From Verrucomicrobiia bacterium (GTDB taxonomy: Bacteria; Verrucomicrobiota; Verrucomicrobiia; Opitutales; Opitutaceae): 17,439 nucleotides of DNA. The first letter of the stretch is position 1; each line of letters starts with the position of its first letter. The stretch covers positions 1-17,439 of the forward strand of contig JAUHWE010000019.1 of assembly GCA_030424825.1 (NCBI GenBank), written 5' to 3'. A program made the position numbers and the translations under genes. Of the stretch, positions 8,999-15,193 are shown one piece after another. Under the pieces are notes generated by a model. That model was not told the DNA's origin. It ran no database searches and saw only the letters and a list, made by a program, of their open reading frames with translations.

Positions 8999-10054
8999 CT
9001 AGAGCGCCTTATTCCGCAACAATATCCTGAATTTCTCGTCGCGGTCCGCAGACACATTCATTGCCACGTCTAGCAGCTTGATAAATCCATCCAGGTTGTT
9101 GGAGCGCAGCTTGGCAGTGATTTTCATCTCACGCAAATTAGGCTCGGCAATCTCGATCTTCGTCCGGTTTCGCCGATTGAATTCCTCCGCCACTTCCGAC
9201 AGGGGAACCTCGGTGAAATCGAGGATTTCGCCTTTCCAGGAAAGTCGTTCGTCGATCTCCTCAACAGAAACCGTAGTAATCAACGGGGGGCCAAACTCCG
9301 AAGACGAAGCAATCATCGAACGCTGTCCCTCTACTAGCTCTTGAGCAGGATGCTTGATAAAACTGTCGTCGACCTGACTCGTCACCATCAAGGGCGCATC
9401 AATCCGCACGCGTCCTTCCGTCACAAGTACCTCGACTCCGCTTTCTTCGAGCGCAACATTAAACGCGGTTCCGGTCGCTTCGACGATAGCGGCCTCGGCG
9501 TGGACTTGAAACGGACGACTAGCATCCTTGGCGACCATAAAATGGGCTTCACCCGAGTGGAGAAATATCGTTCGCTTATCCCGCGTATACTGAACGGATA
9601 CTTCCGCGTTCCGATTCAGCTCAACCACCGAACCGTCATCCAATACATGGTTTTCGTAGGACTCAGCACCTCCAAAGGCAAGTATTCGAGTTTCGAACTG
9701 CTCTTCGTGAATCCAATTATTATATACAAATATTCCCACAACCAGCGATGCCGCCATTGCGGTTAGGACAAAAATCCGATTCCTCCACTTACTGGGCGTT
9801 CGATAGGCGAGCAAGTCCACGTTCGGGTTGGAGCTGTGCTCTGGGCGCCAATCTGCAAGGCCGTCCATGCTTTCCCAAAAGGCCAATCTCTCATTGTAGA
9901 TTTCCCCGTGCCTTCGATCCTGAGCCAGCCATTCGAAAAAACCATCCTGCTCCTCCGGAGTGAACCCTTCGTCACGCTTGGCGATCCAGGCGGATGCCTC
10001 CAGGCTAATCCGATTCTCCTTCGTCGGATCCATTTCAAATGCGTCCTCGTTCAT
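8999..10054 (-). CDS. FecR-family anti-sigma factor / signal transducer
   Basis: A 351-residue inner-membrane regulator that holds the cognate ECF sigma factor and relays the signal from the receptor's STN domain. Numbering from Met at 10054: the N-terminal cytoplasmic DUF4880 segment is about 16-65 (EASAWIAKRDEG..., WLAQDRRHGEIY), one membrane helix is about 94-112 (IFVLTAMAASLVVGIFVY), the FecR periplasmic domain is about 120-220 (VLDDGSVVELNRNAEV, GEAHFMVAKD, ATGTAFNV), and a C-terminal STN-like region is about 275-345. I chose the ATG at 10054 because it overlaps the sigma gene's TGA (ATGA), which implies translational coupling, and because GGAGAGGGG lies just upstream. A longer GTG start at 10096 is possible but has less support. 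The gene sits between the sigma and receptor genes and shares the GC-rich composition of the sigma gene and the STN segment. Confidence 0.93.
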   Translation of the reverse strand: MNEDAFEMDPTKENRISLEASAWIAKRDEGFTPEEQDGFFEWLAQDRRHGEIYNERLAFWESMDGLADWRPEHSSNPNVDLLAYRTPSKWRNRIFVLTAMAASLVVGIFVYNNWIHEEQFETRILAFGGAESYENHVLDDGSVVELNRNAEVSVQYTRDKRTIFLHSGEAHFMVAKDASRPFQVHAEAAIVEATGTAFNVALEESGVEVLVTEGRVRIDAPLMVTSQVDDSFIKHPAQELVEGQRSMIASSSEFGPPLITTVSVEEIDERLSWKGEILDFTEVPLSEVAEEFNRRNRTKIEIAEPNLREMKITAKLRSNNLDGFIKLLDVAMNVSADRDEKFRILLRNKAL

Positions 10055-10587
10055 CTTGTCCCCTCTCCACAATAATCTTTTACAAATAGAGCGCACTTGT
10101 GCAGTCCAATCGTTATCTGCGCGTTAACGGTACGCGGTGACAGATCCAGCTTTTTCGCGATTTCCCGTTGAGTCATTCCGTAGACCTTTCGAAGCGTGAA
10201 AATGCGACGGCACCGATCCGGCAAGGACTGAATGGCCAAAGTCAGGATCTGCAGTTCCTGATTATGGGCAACCGTCTCCTGCACGCCTGCCTTGTCGTCC
10301 AGCAGGTCGCAGTCCTCGATTTGCACCATATTGTCATACCCTCGCACCTTTCGTGAGCGCATGGAATAAAGGGCCAAATTCCGAGCCGCTCCAAAAAGAA
10401 ACGCTTTGGGGGACCTCAATGTCCCTTCCTTATAGGCCTTCCAGGCAGACACAAAAGCGTCTTGAACAATATCGTCAAAATCCAGTCCAGACGGGAATCG
10501 GTTCCGCAGCCAAGCTTGAAGCTCCGCTTCATGCGGTTGCAAGGTCGTCTCGAACCAATCACTTTGCTCTGAATCTTTAAGGGGCAT
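10051..10587 (-). CDS. ECF-family RNA polymerase sigma factor (FecI-like)
   Basis: A 178-residue sigma-70 family factor with only regions 2 and 4, the usual ECF size. Region 2 is about 20-85 (DFDDIVQDAFVSAWKAY near 36-52, PKAFLFGAARNLALYSMR near 60-77). Region 4 is about 110-168 with a helix-turn-helix (LPDRCRRIFTLRKV, then MTQREIAKKLDLSPRTV). It would direct polymerase to the receptor operon, and perhaps to its own promoter, when released by the FecR protein encoded immediately downstream with a 4-bp start-stop overlap. The ATG at 10587 lies 31 nt after the conserved motif at 10619-10646. Sequence alone does not identify the inducing ligand. The IS481-like element sits about 130 bp upstream and does not interrupt the gene or the motif. 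Confidence 0.95.
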   Translation of the reverse strand: MPLKDSEQSDWFETTLQPHEAELQAWLRNRFPSGLDFDDIVQDAFVSAWKAYKEGTLRSPKAFLFGAARNLALYSMRSRKVRGYDNMVQIEDCDLLDDKAGVQETVAHNQELQILTLAIQSLPDRCRRIFTLRKVYGMTQREIAKKLDLSPRTVNAQITIGLHKCALFVKDYCGEGTR

Positions 10588-10618
10588 AGACTATCTACAT
10601 TTCAGGTACTACTAACAC

Positions 10619-10646
10619 GTTACCTAGAGATAGCTAAATGACTAAA
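10619..10646 (-). promoter_or_regulatory. Putative ECF-sigma promoter/operator of the sigma-fecR pair
   Basis: On the minus strand this reads TTTAGTCA, 1 nt, TTAG, 1 nt, TAT, 5 nt, GGTAAC, ending 31 nt upstream of the sigma ATG. It matches 8910-8937 in all four blocks and all spacings. Autoregulation of the sigma operon is a reasonable inference. About 70 bp of unassigned sequence separates it from the left end of the IS element. I see no other copy in the window. Confidence 0.5.
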
Positions 10647-10723
10647 GGTTTTTTGAAAAAGTTTAATTTCCCATTATCGCGGCGCGGCACGAGGCAGTCT
10701 CTCCTTTGCACAACCCGGTACGG

Positions 10724-10766
10724 ACCGGAGACATCGGTAACAGATAGACCGGAGACATAGGTTACA
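10724..10766. repeat. Left end of IS481-like element: two tandem 19-bp terminal repeat units
   Basis: ACCGGAGACATCGGTAACA (10724-10742) and ACCGGAGACATAGGTTACA (10748-10766) match at 17 of 19 positions with a 24-bp period. Both reappear in inverted orientation at the right end. They are probably transposase binding sites. The second unit ends only 14 bp before the transposase start codon, so binding there could also repress expression. Confidence 0.7.
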
Positions 10767-10780
10767 GTTAATAAGGCATT

Positions 10781-11986
10781 ATGCCTTGGAAAACTGAAGA
10801 CCTAATGGAAACAAAACTCCGATTTATTCACCTAGCCCAAAGCGGAAAATATACGATTACCGAATTGTGTCATGACTTTGGCATTGCTCGCAAAACCGGC
10901 CACAAGTACCTTCGCCGCTACGAGGAGCACGGAGCGGCCGGGTTGCATGAGCTGAGCCGTTGCCCGCGGCACTATGCGAACCTGACCGATAGGGCCATCG
11001 AAAAACTTGTCCTGCAGGACCGGCGTCGGCACCCGACCTGGGGGCCGAAGAAGCTGAGGGATTTGCTTTTTAAGAAGCACGGGGTCGGGAGTCCTCCTTC
11101 GAGCAGTACAATCGGAGCGATCCTGAAGCGCAACGGCATGGTCAATCCCCGCAAACGCCGAGCAGGGGCCTACCCGATTCAACCGTGCGAGCTAACGCAA
11201 GCGGAGTATCCCAACCATGTCTGGACGATCGACTTCAAAGGATGGTTTCTTTTAGGAGACGGCGCGCGCTGCGACCCGTTGACGGTTAAGGATCTTAACA
11301 GCCACTACATGATAGGCTGCCGGGCGATGCCGAGTCAGCAGTATGGCGCCACCTGGCTTGGGTTCAAGCGCATGGCCCGCCTCTATGGGCTTCCCCGCAT
11401 CATCCGGGTGGATCACGGAACCCCCTTCTCGGCTAATGGACTGGGGCGGCTCTCGCGATTGAGCGTCTGGTGGATTGAGCAGGGAATCGCAGTGGAGTTT
11501 ACTCGTCCTGCCAGCCCGCAAGACAATGGATCCCATGAGCGCATGCATCGAGATCTTAAAGCGGAAGCGACGAAACCACCTTCGGCAAACTTACGGGCTC
11601 AGCAGCGTCGCTTCCAACGCTGGGCGCGCACTTACAACTATGAAAGGCCTCACGAGACTTTGGATATGCGCAGGCCCGCCGAAGTGTACCATCCCTCCAG
11701 AAAACGCATGGGCGAGAACGTCAAAGTACGCTACCCAAAAGACTACCTGTTGAAGACAGTGTCCACCAGCGGCTTTATTTCTTTTGAAGGAAAGAACTAT
11801 CATGTGGGTGAACACTTCGCTGGTTGTCGCATGGGATTGCATGACTCCGGCAAAGGCCCGATCCAACTGCACTACGCCAATCTGCTGCTCGGAACCCTCA
11901 GATACGACAGTGAGGGCCGATTCCGGCCTACGGCCTACATCGCCCCTCACTATCCGAAACCACTCGACAAAAAGAACCCTAAATGA
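10781..11986 (+). CDS. IS481-family transposase
   Basis: A 401-residue DDE transposase. The N-terminus carries a helix-turn-helix DNA-binding region (about 10-60: YTITELCHDFGIARKTGHKYLRRYEEHG) and a second winged-helix-like segment (about 68-120). The integrase core (about 140-300) has its three acidic residues in the expected context: Asp151 in WTIDFKG, Asp211 in RVDHGTPF and Glu253 in NGSHERMHRDLK, followed by YNYERPHETLDMRRPAEVY, typical of this family. A C-terminal region of about 90 residues (SGFISFEGKNYHVG) is a common IS481 tail. The frame is open throughout with no missing catalytic residue, so the element may still be active. It is on the opposite strand from the flanking sigma and RAYT genes. 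Confidence 0.93.
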   Translation: MPWKTEDLMETKLRFIHLAQSGKYTITELCHDFGIARKTGHKYLRRYEEHGAAGLHELSRCPRHYANLTDRAIEKLVLQDRRRHPTWGPKKLRDLLFKKHGVGSPPSSSTIGAILKRNGMVNPRKRRAGAYPIQPCELTQAEYPNHVWTIDFKGWFLLGDGARCDPLTVKDLNSHYMIGCRAMPSQQYGATWLGFKRMARLYGLPRIIRVDHGTPFSANGLGRLSRLSVWWIEQGIAVEFTRPASPQDNGSHERMHRDLKAEATKPPSANLRAQQRRFQRWARTYNYERPHETLDMRRPAEVYHPSRKRMGENVKVRYPKDYLLKTVSTSGFISFEGKNYHVGEHFAGCRMGLHDSGKGPIQLHYANLLLGTLRYDSEGRFRPTAYIAPHYPKPLDKKNPK

Positions 11987-11998
11987 AAACTAGAAAAG

Positions 11999-12040
11999 TG
12001 TAACCGATGTGTCCGGTTTGTTTGTAACCTATGTCTTTGT
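11999..12040. repeat. Right end of IS481-like element: two terminal repeat units, inverted
   Basis: On the minus strand the inner unit (11999-12017) is ACCGGACACATCGGTTACA, matching the left outer unit at 17 of 19 positions. The outer unit (12023-12040) contains AGACATAGGTTACA, identical to part of the left inner unit. The order of the two variants is therefore not mirror-symmetric between the two ends. Confidence 0.7.
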
Positions 12041-12057
12041 CGTACCCCCACATTTTC

Positions 12058-12072
12058 AAGAATCAAAAAAAG
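12058..12072 (+). repeat. 15-bp direct repeat, copy 1 (AAGAATCAAAAAAAG)
   Basis: AAGAATCAAAAAAAG occurs here and again, identically, at 13238-13252, bracketing the RAYT element. It overlaps the left inverted repeat by 5 bp. It may be part of a dispersed REP-like repeat or a trace of insertion; which one cannot be decided from this window. Confidence 0.5.
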
Positions 12073-12086
12073 GGGTCAGTGCTTGA
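12068..12086 (+). repeat. RAYT element inverted repeat, left copy
   Basis: AAAAGGGGTCAGTGCTTGA, an exact inverted match of 13102-13120. It overlaps the 3' end of the transposase gene: the complement of TCA at 12076-12078 is the TGA stop, and the repeat also encodes the last Lys-His. Confidence 0.85.
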
Positions 12087-13059
12087 TCTTTGCGATTAAC
12101 TGTTCGAAAATCTCTTTCGCCCCCTTCCTCTCCCCCGATTGCATTTGGGAAACATAGCGGCTCACTCCTGACTCGCTGCCCATGTCCAGCCGATTGGCGA
12201 GCCAGCCATTACGGCAAAGTCGCTTGAGCTTCATGTACCCTGCGACCGCCACTTTCCAATCCTCTGACTTTCGTCCCGAAATGGGAGCGCCAGGCGTTCT
12301 TCCCACTATTCGCAAACACTCTTGAAGCGATTTTTCCCAAGCCAGCTCGCGGGCCTCTCTCGCATCCGAGTCACCGAGCTCGATCGAGGCTGCTAGCCGC
12401 TTCTCGTCGTCGAGCAAGGCGATCTTGAATTCCTTGCTGCCCATAGCCCACCCCTTGCTCATCCGATCAAACTTCATGGACTTCATCCCTGGCACATCCT
12501 CGGAAAGCCACTCGAGGTACTGCTCGTATTTCTTCCATCCATACGATCCGTCCGCAAGACCGCCCGCGCCTTCCAGGCACGCCTCAAAGCTCAAGAATTT
12601 AGGACGCAATCGCCTCTTTCGAAGCAACCAGTAGCTGGAATATTCAAGATCCTTCAACGCGGTGACCTCGCAAAGCTTCGCCCGAACAGGATTCAAATGT
12701 ATGTAATGGCAAAGCCAACCCAACTGCTCGTAGCCCTCGACGACGATCGACTTGAACCGCCCTTGGAAAAGCGCCCCATGCTCCCGGCGAAAACGGTTGA
12801 ACCTCAAGGCGAACACACTCTGCAGCCACCTCATTCCTTCCGACAGGTTCGGCTCCGGAGTCTCGACGGCGAGGTGGTAGTGATTTCCCATGATCGCGTA
12901 GGCGTGCAACTTCCAACCCGCGCGCTCGCAAGTCTCGAAGAGAGCCTTCTGGAAAGACTTCTTGGCTCCCTCGCTTTCAAACACCCACGAACGATAGTTT
13001 CCACGATTAATCACATGATAGATCGCGCCAGGGTATTCCAATCTCAACTTCCTCGCCAT
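12076..13059 (-). CDS. REP-associated tyrosine transposase (Y1_Tnp, IS200-like HUH nuclease)
   Basis: A 327-residue protein starting MARKLRLEYPGAIYHVINRG, the typical RAYT opening. The HUH metal site is NHYHLAVE (His60 and His62) and the likely nucleophile is Tyr119 in CHYIHLNPVRAK. The MRWLQSVFALRFNRFRREHGALFQGRFKS region between them is also characteristic. A C-terminal extension of about 180 residues ends in a likely helix-turn-helix (NGWLANRLDMGSESGVSRYV), seen in longer RAYTs. Such enzymes cut and join single-stranded DNA at REP hairpins. I chose the ATG at 13059; the upstream TTG at 13071 adds only four residues. All catalytic residues are present and the frame is intact. The gene is self-contained between its inverted repeats and unrelated to the metabolic genes nearby. 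Confidence 0.93.
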   Translation of the reverse strand: MARKLRLEYPGAIYHVINRGNYRSWVFESEGAKKSFQKALFETCERAGWKLHAYAIMGNHYHLAVETPEPNLSEGMRWLQSVFALRFNRFRREHGALFQGRFKSIVVEGYEQLGWLCHYIHLNPVRAKLCEVTALKDLEYSSYWLLRKRRLRPKFLSFEACLEGAGGLADGSYGWKKYEQYLEWLSEDVPGMKSMKFDRMSKGWAMGSKEFKIALLDDEKRLAASIELGDSDAREARELAWEKSLQECLRIVGRTPGAPISGRKSEDWKVAVAGYMKLKRLCRNGWLANRLDMGSESGVSRYVSQMQSGERKGAKEIFEQLIAKIKH

Positions 13060-13101
13060 TGGAACGCTCAATCAAGCTTATAGTTTCTATATTGTCGAGA
13101 T

Positions 13102-13120
13102 TCAAGCACTGACCCCTTTT
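13102..13120 (-). repeat. RAYT element inverted repeat, right copy
   Basis: TCAAGCACTGACCCCTTTT, the exact reverse complement of 12068-12086, located about 40 bp upstream of the transposase start codon. Confidence 0.85.
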
Positions 13121-13237
13121 AACAGCTTTTTTCTTCGAAAATTCCGCAGAACTAGAGCACTTTGAGTTTTAACAGTCGCACTGGCTGGGAATATTTTCGC
13201 CCTTCAGCCAGGCGCACCTTCAGCCCGACTTCTTGGA

Positions 13238-13252
13238 AAGAATCAAAAAAAG
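13238..13252 (+). repeat. 15-bp direct repeat, copy 2
   Basis: Identical to 12058-12072. Here it is followed by a different sequence that forms the hairpin at 13256-13269. The surrounding 13121-13332 interval holds no gene I can support. Confidence 0.5.
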
Positions 13253-13269
13253 ATGACATGGGAGCATGT
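13245..13269 (-). terminator. Possible intrinsic terminator of the apionate-type operon
   Basis: On the minus strand ACATG-CTCC-CATGT (13269 down to 13256) forms a 5-bp stem with a 4-nt loop. Three nucleotides later comes an uninterrupted run of seven T (13251 to 13245). It lies about 65 bp after the last gene of the operon (stop at 13333). The stem is short and AT-rich, so efficiency is doubtful. Confidence 0.4.
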
Positions 13270-13332
13270 TGTCAGTCGTGAGTGATCACACTAGCGGTGC
13301 CCGCGTCTTCTTTTCCCCCTCCCAAATCGATA

Positions 13333-14139
13333 CTAAATAAATCGCTTTATATTTTGGATACCAAATTGGCACCATTGCATTTCCTTGCTTACAGTCGCTT
13401 CCACGGACGCTTCCGGAGCCGTCCAATGCTCGACGATGATGCTCTGGCATTTCCCGTATTCACTAAGCTGATCCAGAATCCGCCCCACCGGCAGTATCCC
13501 TTCACCCGCCACCGTCCCCTCAATCAGGAATCCCAGCATATAGGGTTGTCGGCGAACCCGAAAGTCTTTCAGGTGGAAATTCACCGTGTAGGGGGCCAAG
13601 GCATCGATGGTTTCGCGAAAGCCTTCGCCGCACCCGTAGGAATTCACGCTGTCCAAACACAAACCCAAATAAAGACTGCGGACCTGATCGAACCAGGACG
13701 CGAATTGACCGGCACGGAAGCGATCATGGTTCTCGATGGCTAGAATAACACCGCGTTCCGCGCACCGAGCCGCCGCCTGCTCGAGTATTCGCGGCAGTTC
13801 TTCGACCGACGGCTCAAAGTCGGGGCCATCAATGACAAACCGGAGGACGGGGGACTCGGCTTCGACTGCGATTTCCAGATGACGCTCCAAGTTGTCAGGT
13901 TCCAAGCCACGTCCACCGATTTCAACAAACAGGTTTAGCTCATTCGCAAGTTTCCACAACTCCCGCCGCTCGCTCTGAGACAAGTCCAGCAGCGGGGCAT
14001 TGTCCGCAATCTGCACTCCTTCATAACCCCATTTCTTCGCAAGCTCCAAAAAGGCCGACAAGGTCAGAGGCTCCTTCACGGGATAACCCGGCACCCCAAA
14101 GGCCCAGTTCAAAGCATAAGTTGAAAGTCCAATTCTCAT
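13333..14139 (-). CDS. AP-endonuclease-2-type TIM-barrel enzyme (sugar phosphate isomerase/epimerase-like)
   Basis: A 268-residue xylose-isomerase-like TIM barrel. Expected metal and catalytic residues appear in order: Glu136 and His138 in LAIENHDR, Asp163 in LCLDSVNS, His189 in VNFHLKDF and Glu237 in IIVEHW. It lacks a signal peptide, so it is cytoplasmic. This superfamily includes ketose 3-epimerases, inosose dehydratase, hydroxypyruvate isomerase and some decarboxylases, so the family alone does not give the reaction. It starts 7 bp after the Gfo/Idh/MocA gene and is the third gene of an operon led by an apionate-lactonase-like protein. By context I infer a step after D-apionate formation. 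My recollection, which I am not sure of, is that 3-oxo-isoapionate decarboxylase (OiaC) belongs to this fold. A generic epimerase/isomerase remains the safe name. Confidence 0.88.
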   Translation of the reverse strand: MRIGLSTYALNWAFGVPGYPVKEPLTLSAFLELAKKWGYEGVQIADNAPLLDLSQSERRELWKLANELNLFVEIGGRGLEPDNLERHLEIAVEAESPVLRFVIDGPDFEPSVEELPRILEQAAARCAERGVILAIENHDRFRAGQFASWFDQVRSLYLGLCLDSVNSYGCGEGFRETIDALAPYTVNFHLKDFRVRRQPYMLGFLIEGTVAGEGILPVGRILDQLSEYGKCQSIIVEHWTAPEASVEATVSKEMQWCQFGIQNIKRFI

Positions 14140-14146
14140 AGCAGTT

Positions 14147-15178
14147 TCAATAGTTAATAACCTGACCGCTTTCCGCCGATTGATAACAATCGAACACCAG
14201 TTGCAGCGTCTTCAGGTTGTCCTCCGCAGTGGTTTCCGCCTTCCCCTTCCCCTTCCCCTGAAGGCCCATCAGCAGGTTCCGGTTGCACGAAACGATACTG
14301 TCATGAACCAGATCGTATTCAGGATCTGCCCACGGGTAGGAAACGGGAGGACACTGGTCCCCGCTTGTTCCCGAATGGTCCGTCTGACGAATCCAGTAAT
14401 CCCGCCCCAAGCTTAGCGATCCCGACTCCCCTTCCACGACCACGTAGGTTTGAGGGAAGGCCTCATTCTCCAGCTTGCTGGCATAGCTCATTTCAATGGT
14501 CAGGCAGAGATCGCTCTCCATTTCCATCATCACGGTCGCCGCATCCTCCCCTTTTATCTCCGGATTCACCTGATGGGTCTGACAGTAAAGCGAACGCGCT
14601 TCACCGAAAAGAAACCGAGCCGTGTCTAGAATGTGGGTACCGATATCGGTCAAAATAAACTGCTCCAACTCTTTGAGGAATGGCTGATTCTCAAAAACGG
14701 GAAAGCTGTTGCAATACTGGATGCGGGCTCGCCAAAAGCGTCCCATTCCTCCTTCTTCCATCTTCGCCTTCAGAGCCCGTATCGGCGCCTGCCACCGCCA
14801 GTTCTCGTGCACGTAGAAAGGCAGCCCTTTCTCCCGAAACAAGGCCTCCAGCTCTCGAGCAGTCTTCAAATCCGGGGCCAGCGGTTTCTGGCAAATAGTG
14901 GGGATGCCGCGCTGGGCGCATTGCCGGCTGAATTGCTCATGCGTATTCACGTCGGTGATAATGTCCACAAAATCGACAGGATGCTCATCCAGGAGCTGGT
15001 CGAGATCATCGTAAACGCTTGTGATGCCGAACTCCTTCCCCAAAGCCTCTGCCTTCGGCAAAGTGCGATTGTACAGGGCCACGCATTCAACACCGGCCAC
15101 TTCTTTCCAAGCGGCCAATTGAAACCGGGCCCAGAATCCAGTACCGATGATTGCAAATCGTATGTTCGTTGATGACAT
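14147..15178 (-). CDS. Gfo/Idh/MocA oxidoreductase, candidate D-apiose dehydrogenase (ApsD-like)
   Basis: A 343-residue NAD(P)-dependent sugar dehydrogenase. The Rossmann motif is AIIGTGFWA (about 9-17), the usual EKP is QKP (97-99) in CQKPLAPDL, a HENWRWQAP segment lies near 124-132, and the catalytic-type pair Asp178/His182 is in TDIGTHILDTARF. No signal peptide, so cytoplasmic. In published D-apiose pathways, ApsD is a Gfo/Idh/MocA enzyme that oxidises D-apiose to its lactone, which ApnL then opens. Here the gene follows the ApnL-like gene after 15 bp and precedes the TIM-barrel gene by 7 bp, so that assignment is attractive. It rests on operon context plus general resemblance, not on a residue-level specificity signature. 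The Glu-to-Gln change in EKP occurs in some subfamilies and does not imply inactivity. Confidence 0.85.
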   Translation of the reverse strand: MSSTNIRFAIIGTGFWARFQLAAWKEVAGVECVALYNRTLPKAEALGKEFGITSVYDDLDQLLDEHPVDFVDIITDVNTHEQFSRQCAQRGIPTICQKPLAPDLKTARELEALFREKGLPFYVHENWRWQAPIRALKAKMEEGGMGRFWRARIQYCNSFPVFENQPFLKELEQFILTDIGTHILDTARFLFGEARSLYCQTHQVNPEIKGEDAATVMMEMESDLCLTIEMSYASKLENEAFPQTYVVVEGESGSLSLGRDYWIRQTDHSGTSGDQCPPVSYPWADPEYDLVHDSIVSCNRNLLMGLQGKGKGKAETTAEDNLKTLQLVFDCYQSAESGQVINY

Positions 15179-15193
15179 GATACTTTAGATTCG

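Larger units (their letters stand above)
10717..12046 (+). mobile_element. IS481-like insertion sequence, about 1.33 kb
   Basis: One DDE transposase gene lies between related ends that read inward. Both tips start GGTACG (10717-10722, and complementary at 12041-12046), and each is followed by two copies of a 19-bp unit with core ACATnGGTnACA. The length fits the IS481 family. I find no convincing target-site duplication, so the outer limits may be a few bases off. The element lies between the sigma gene's promoter region and a RAYT element that starts about 20 bp further right. Confidence 0.8.
12068..13120 (-). mobile_element. RAYT (REP-associated tyrosine transposase) element, about 1.05 kb
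   Basis: A Y1/HUH transposase gene is bounded by a perfect 19-bp inverted repeat, AAAAGGGGTCAGTGCTTGA at 12068-12086 and its complement at 13102-13120. RAYT genes are known to be flanked by repeats that they mobilise or maintain. Next to the right repeat, TATAG-TTT-CTATA (13079-13091) forms a small hairpin, compatible with a REP-like structure. The element lies about 20 bp from the right end of the IS481-like element. Confidence 0.8.

Noticed and set aside
10055..10096. GTG start at 10096 for the FecR protein
   Set aside because: The ATG at 10054 overlaps the sigma stop codon as ATGA and has GGAGAGGGG upstream; the longer form would overlap the sigma gene by 46 bp.
10588..10618. Housekeeping promoter immediately upstream of the sigma gene
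   Set aside because: No hexamer pair with acceptable spacing stands out. The conserved 28-nt motif is the only supported signal.
13181..13211. Inverted repeat CTGGCTG / CAGCCAG with a 17-nt loop
   Set aside because: The loop is long, there is no T-tract and no adjacent gene end. Chance is a sufficient explanation.
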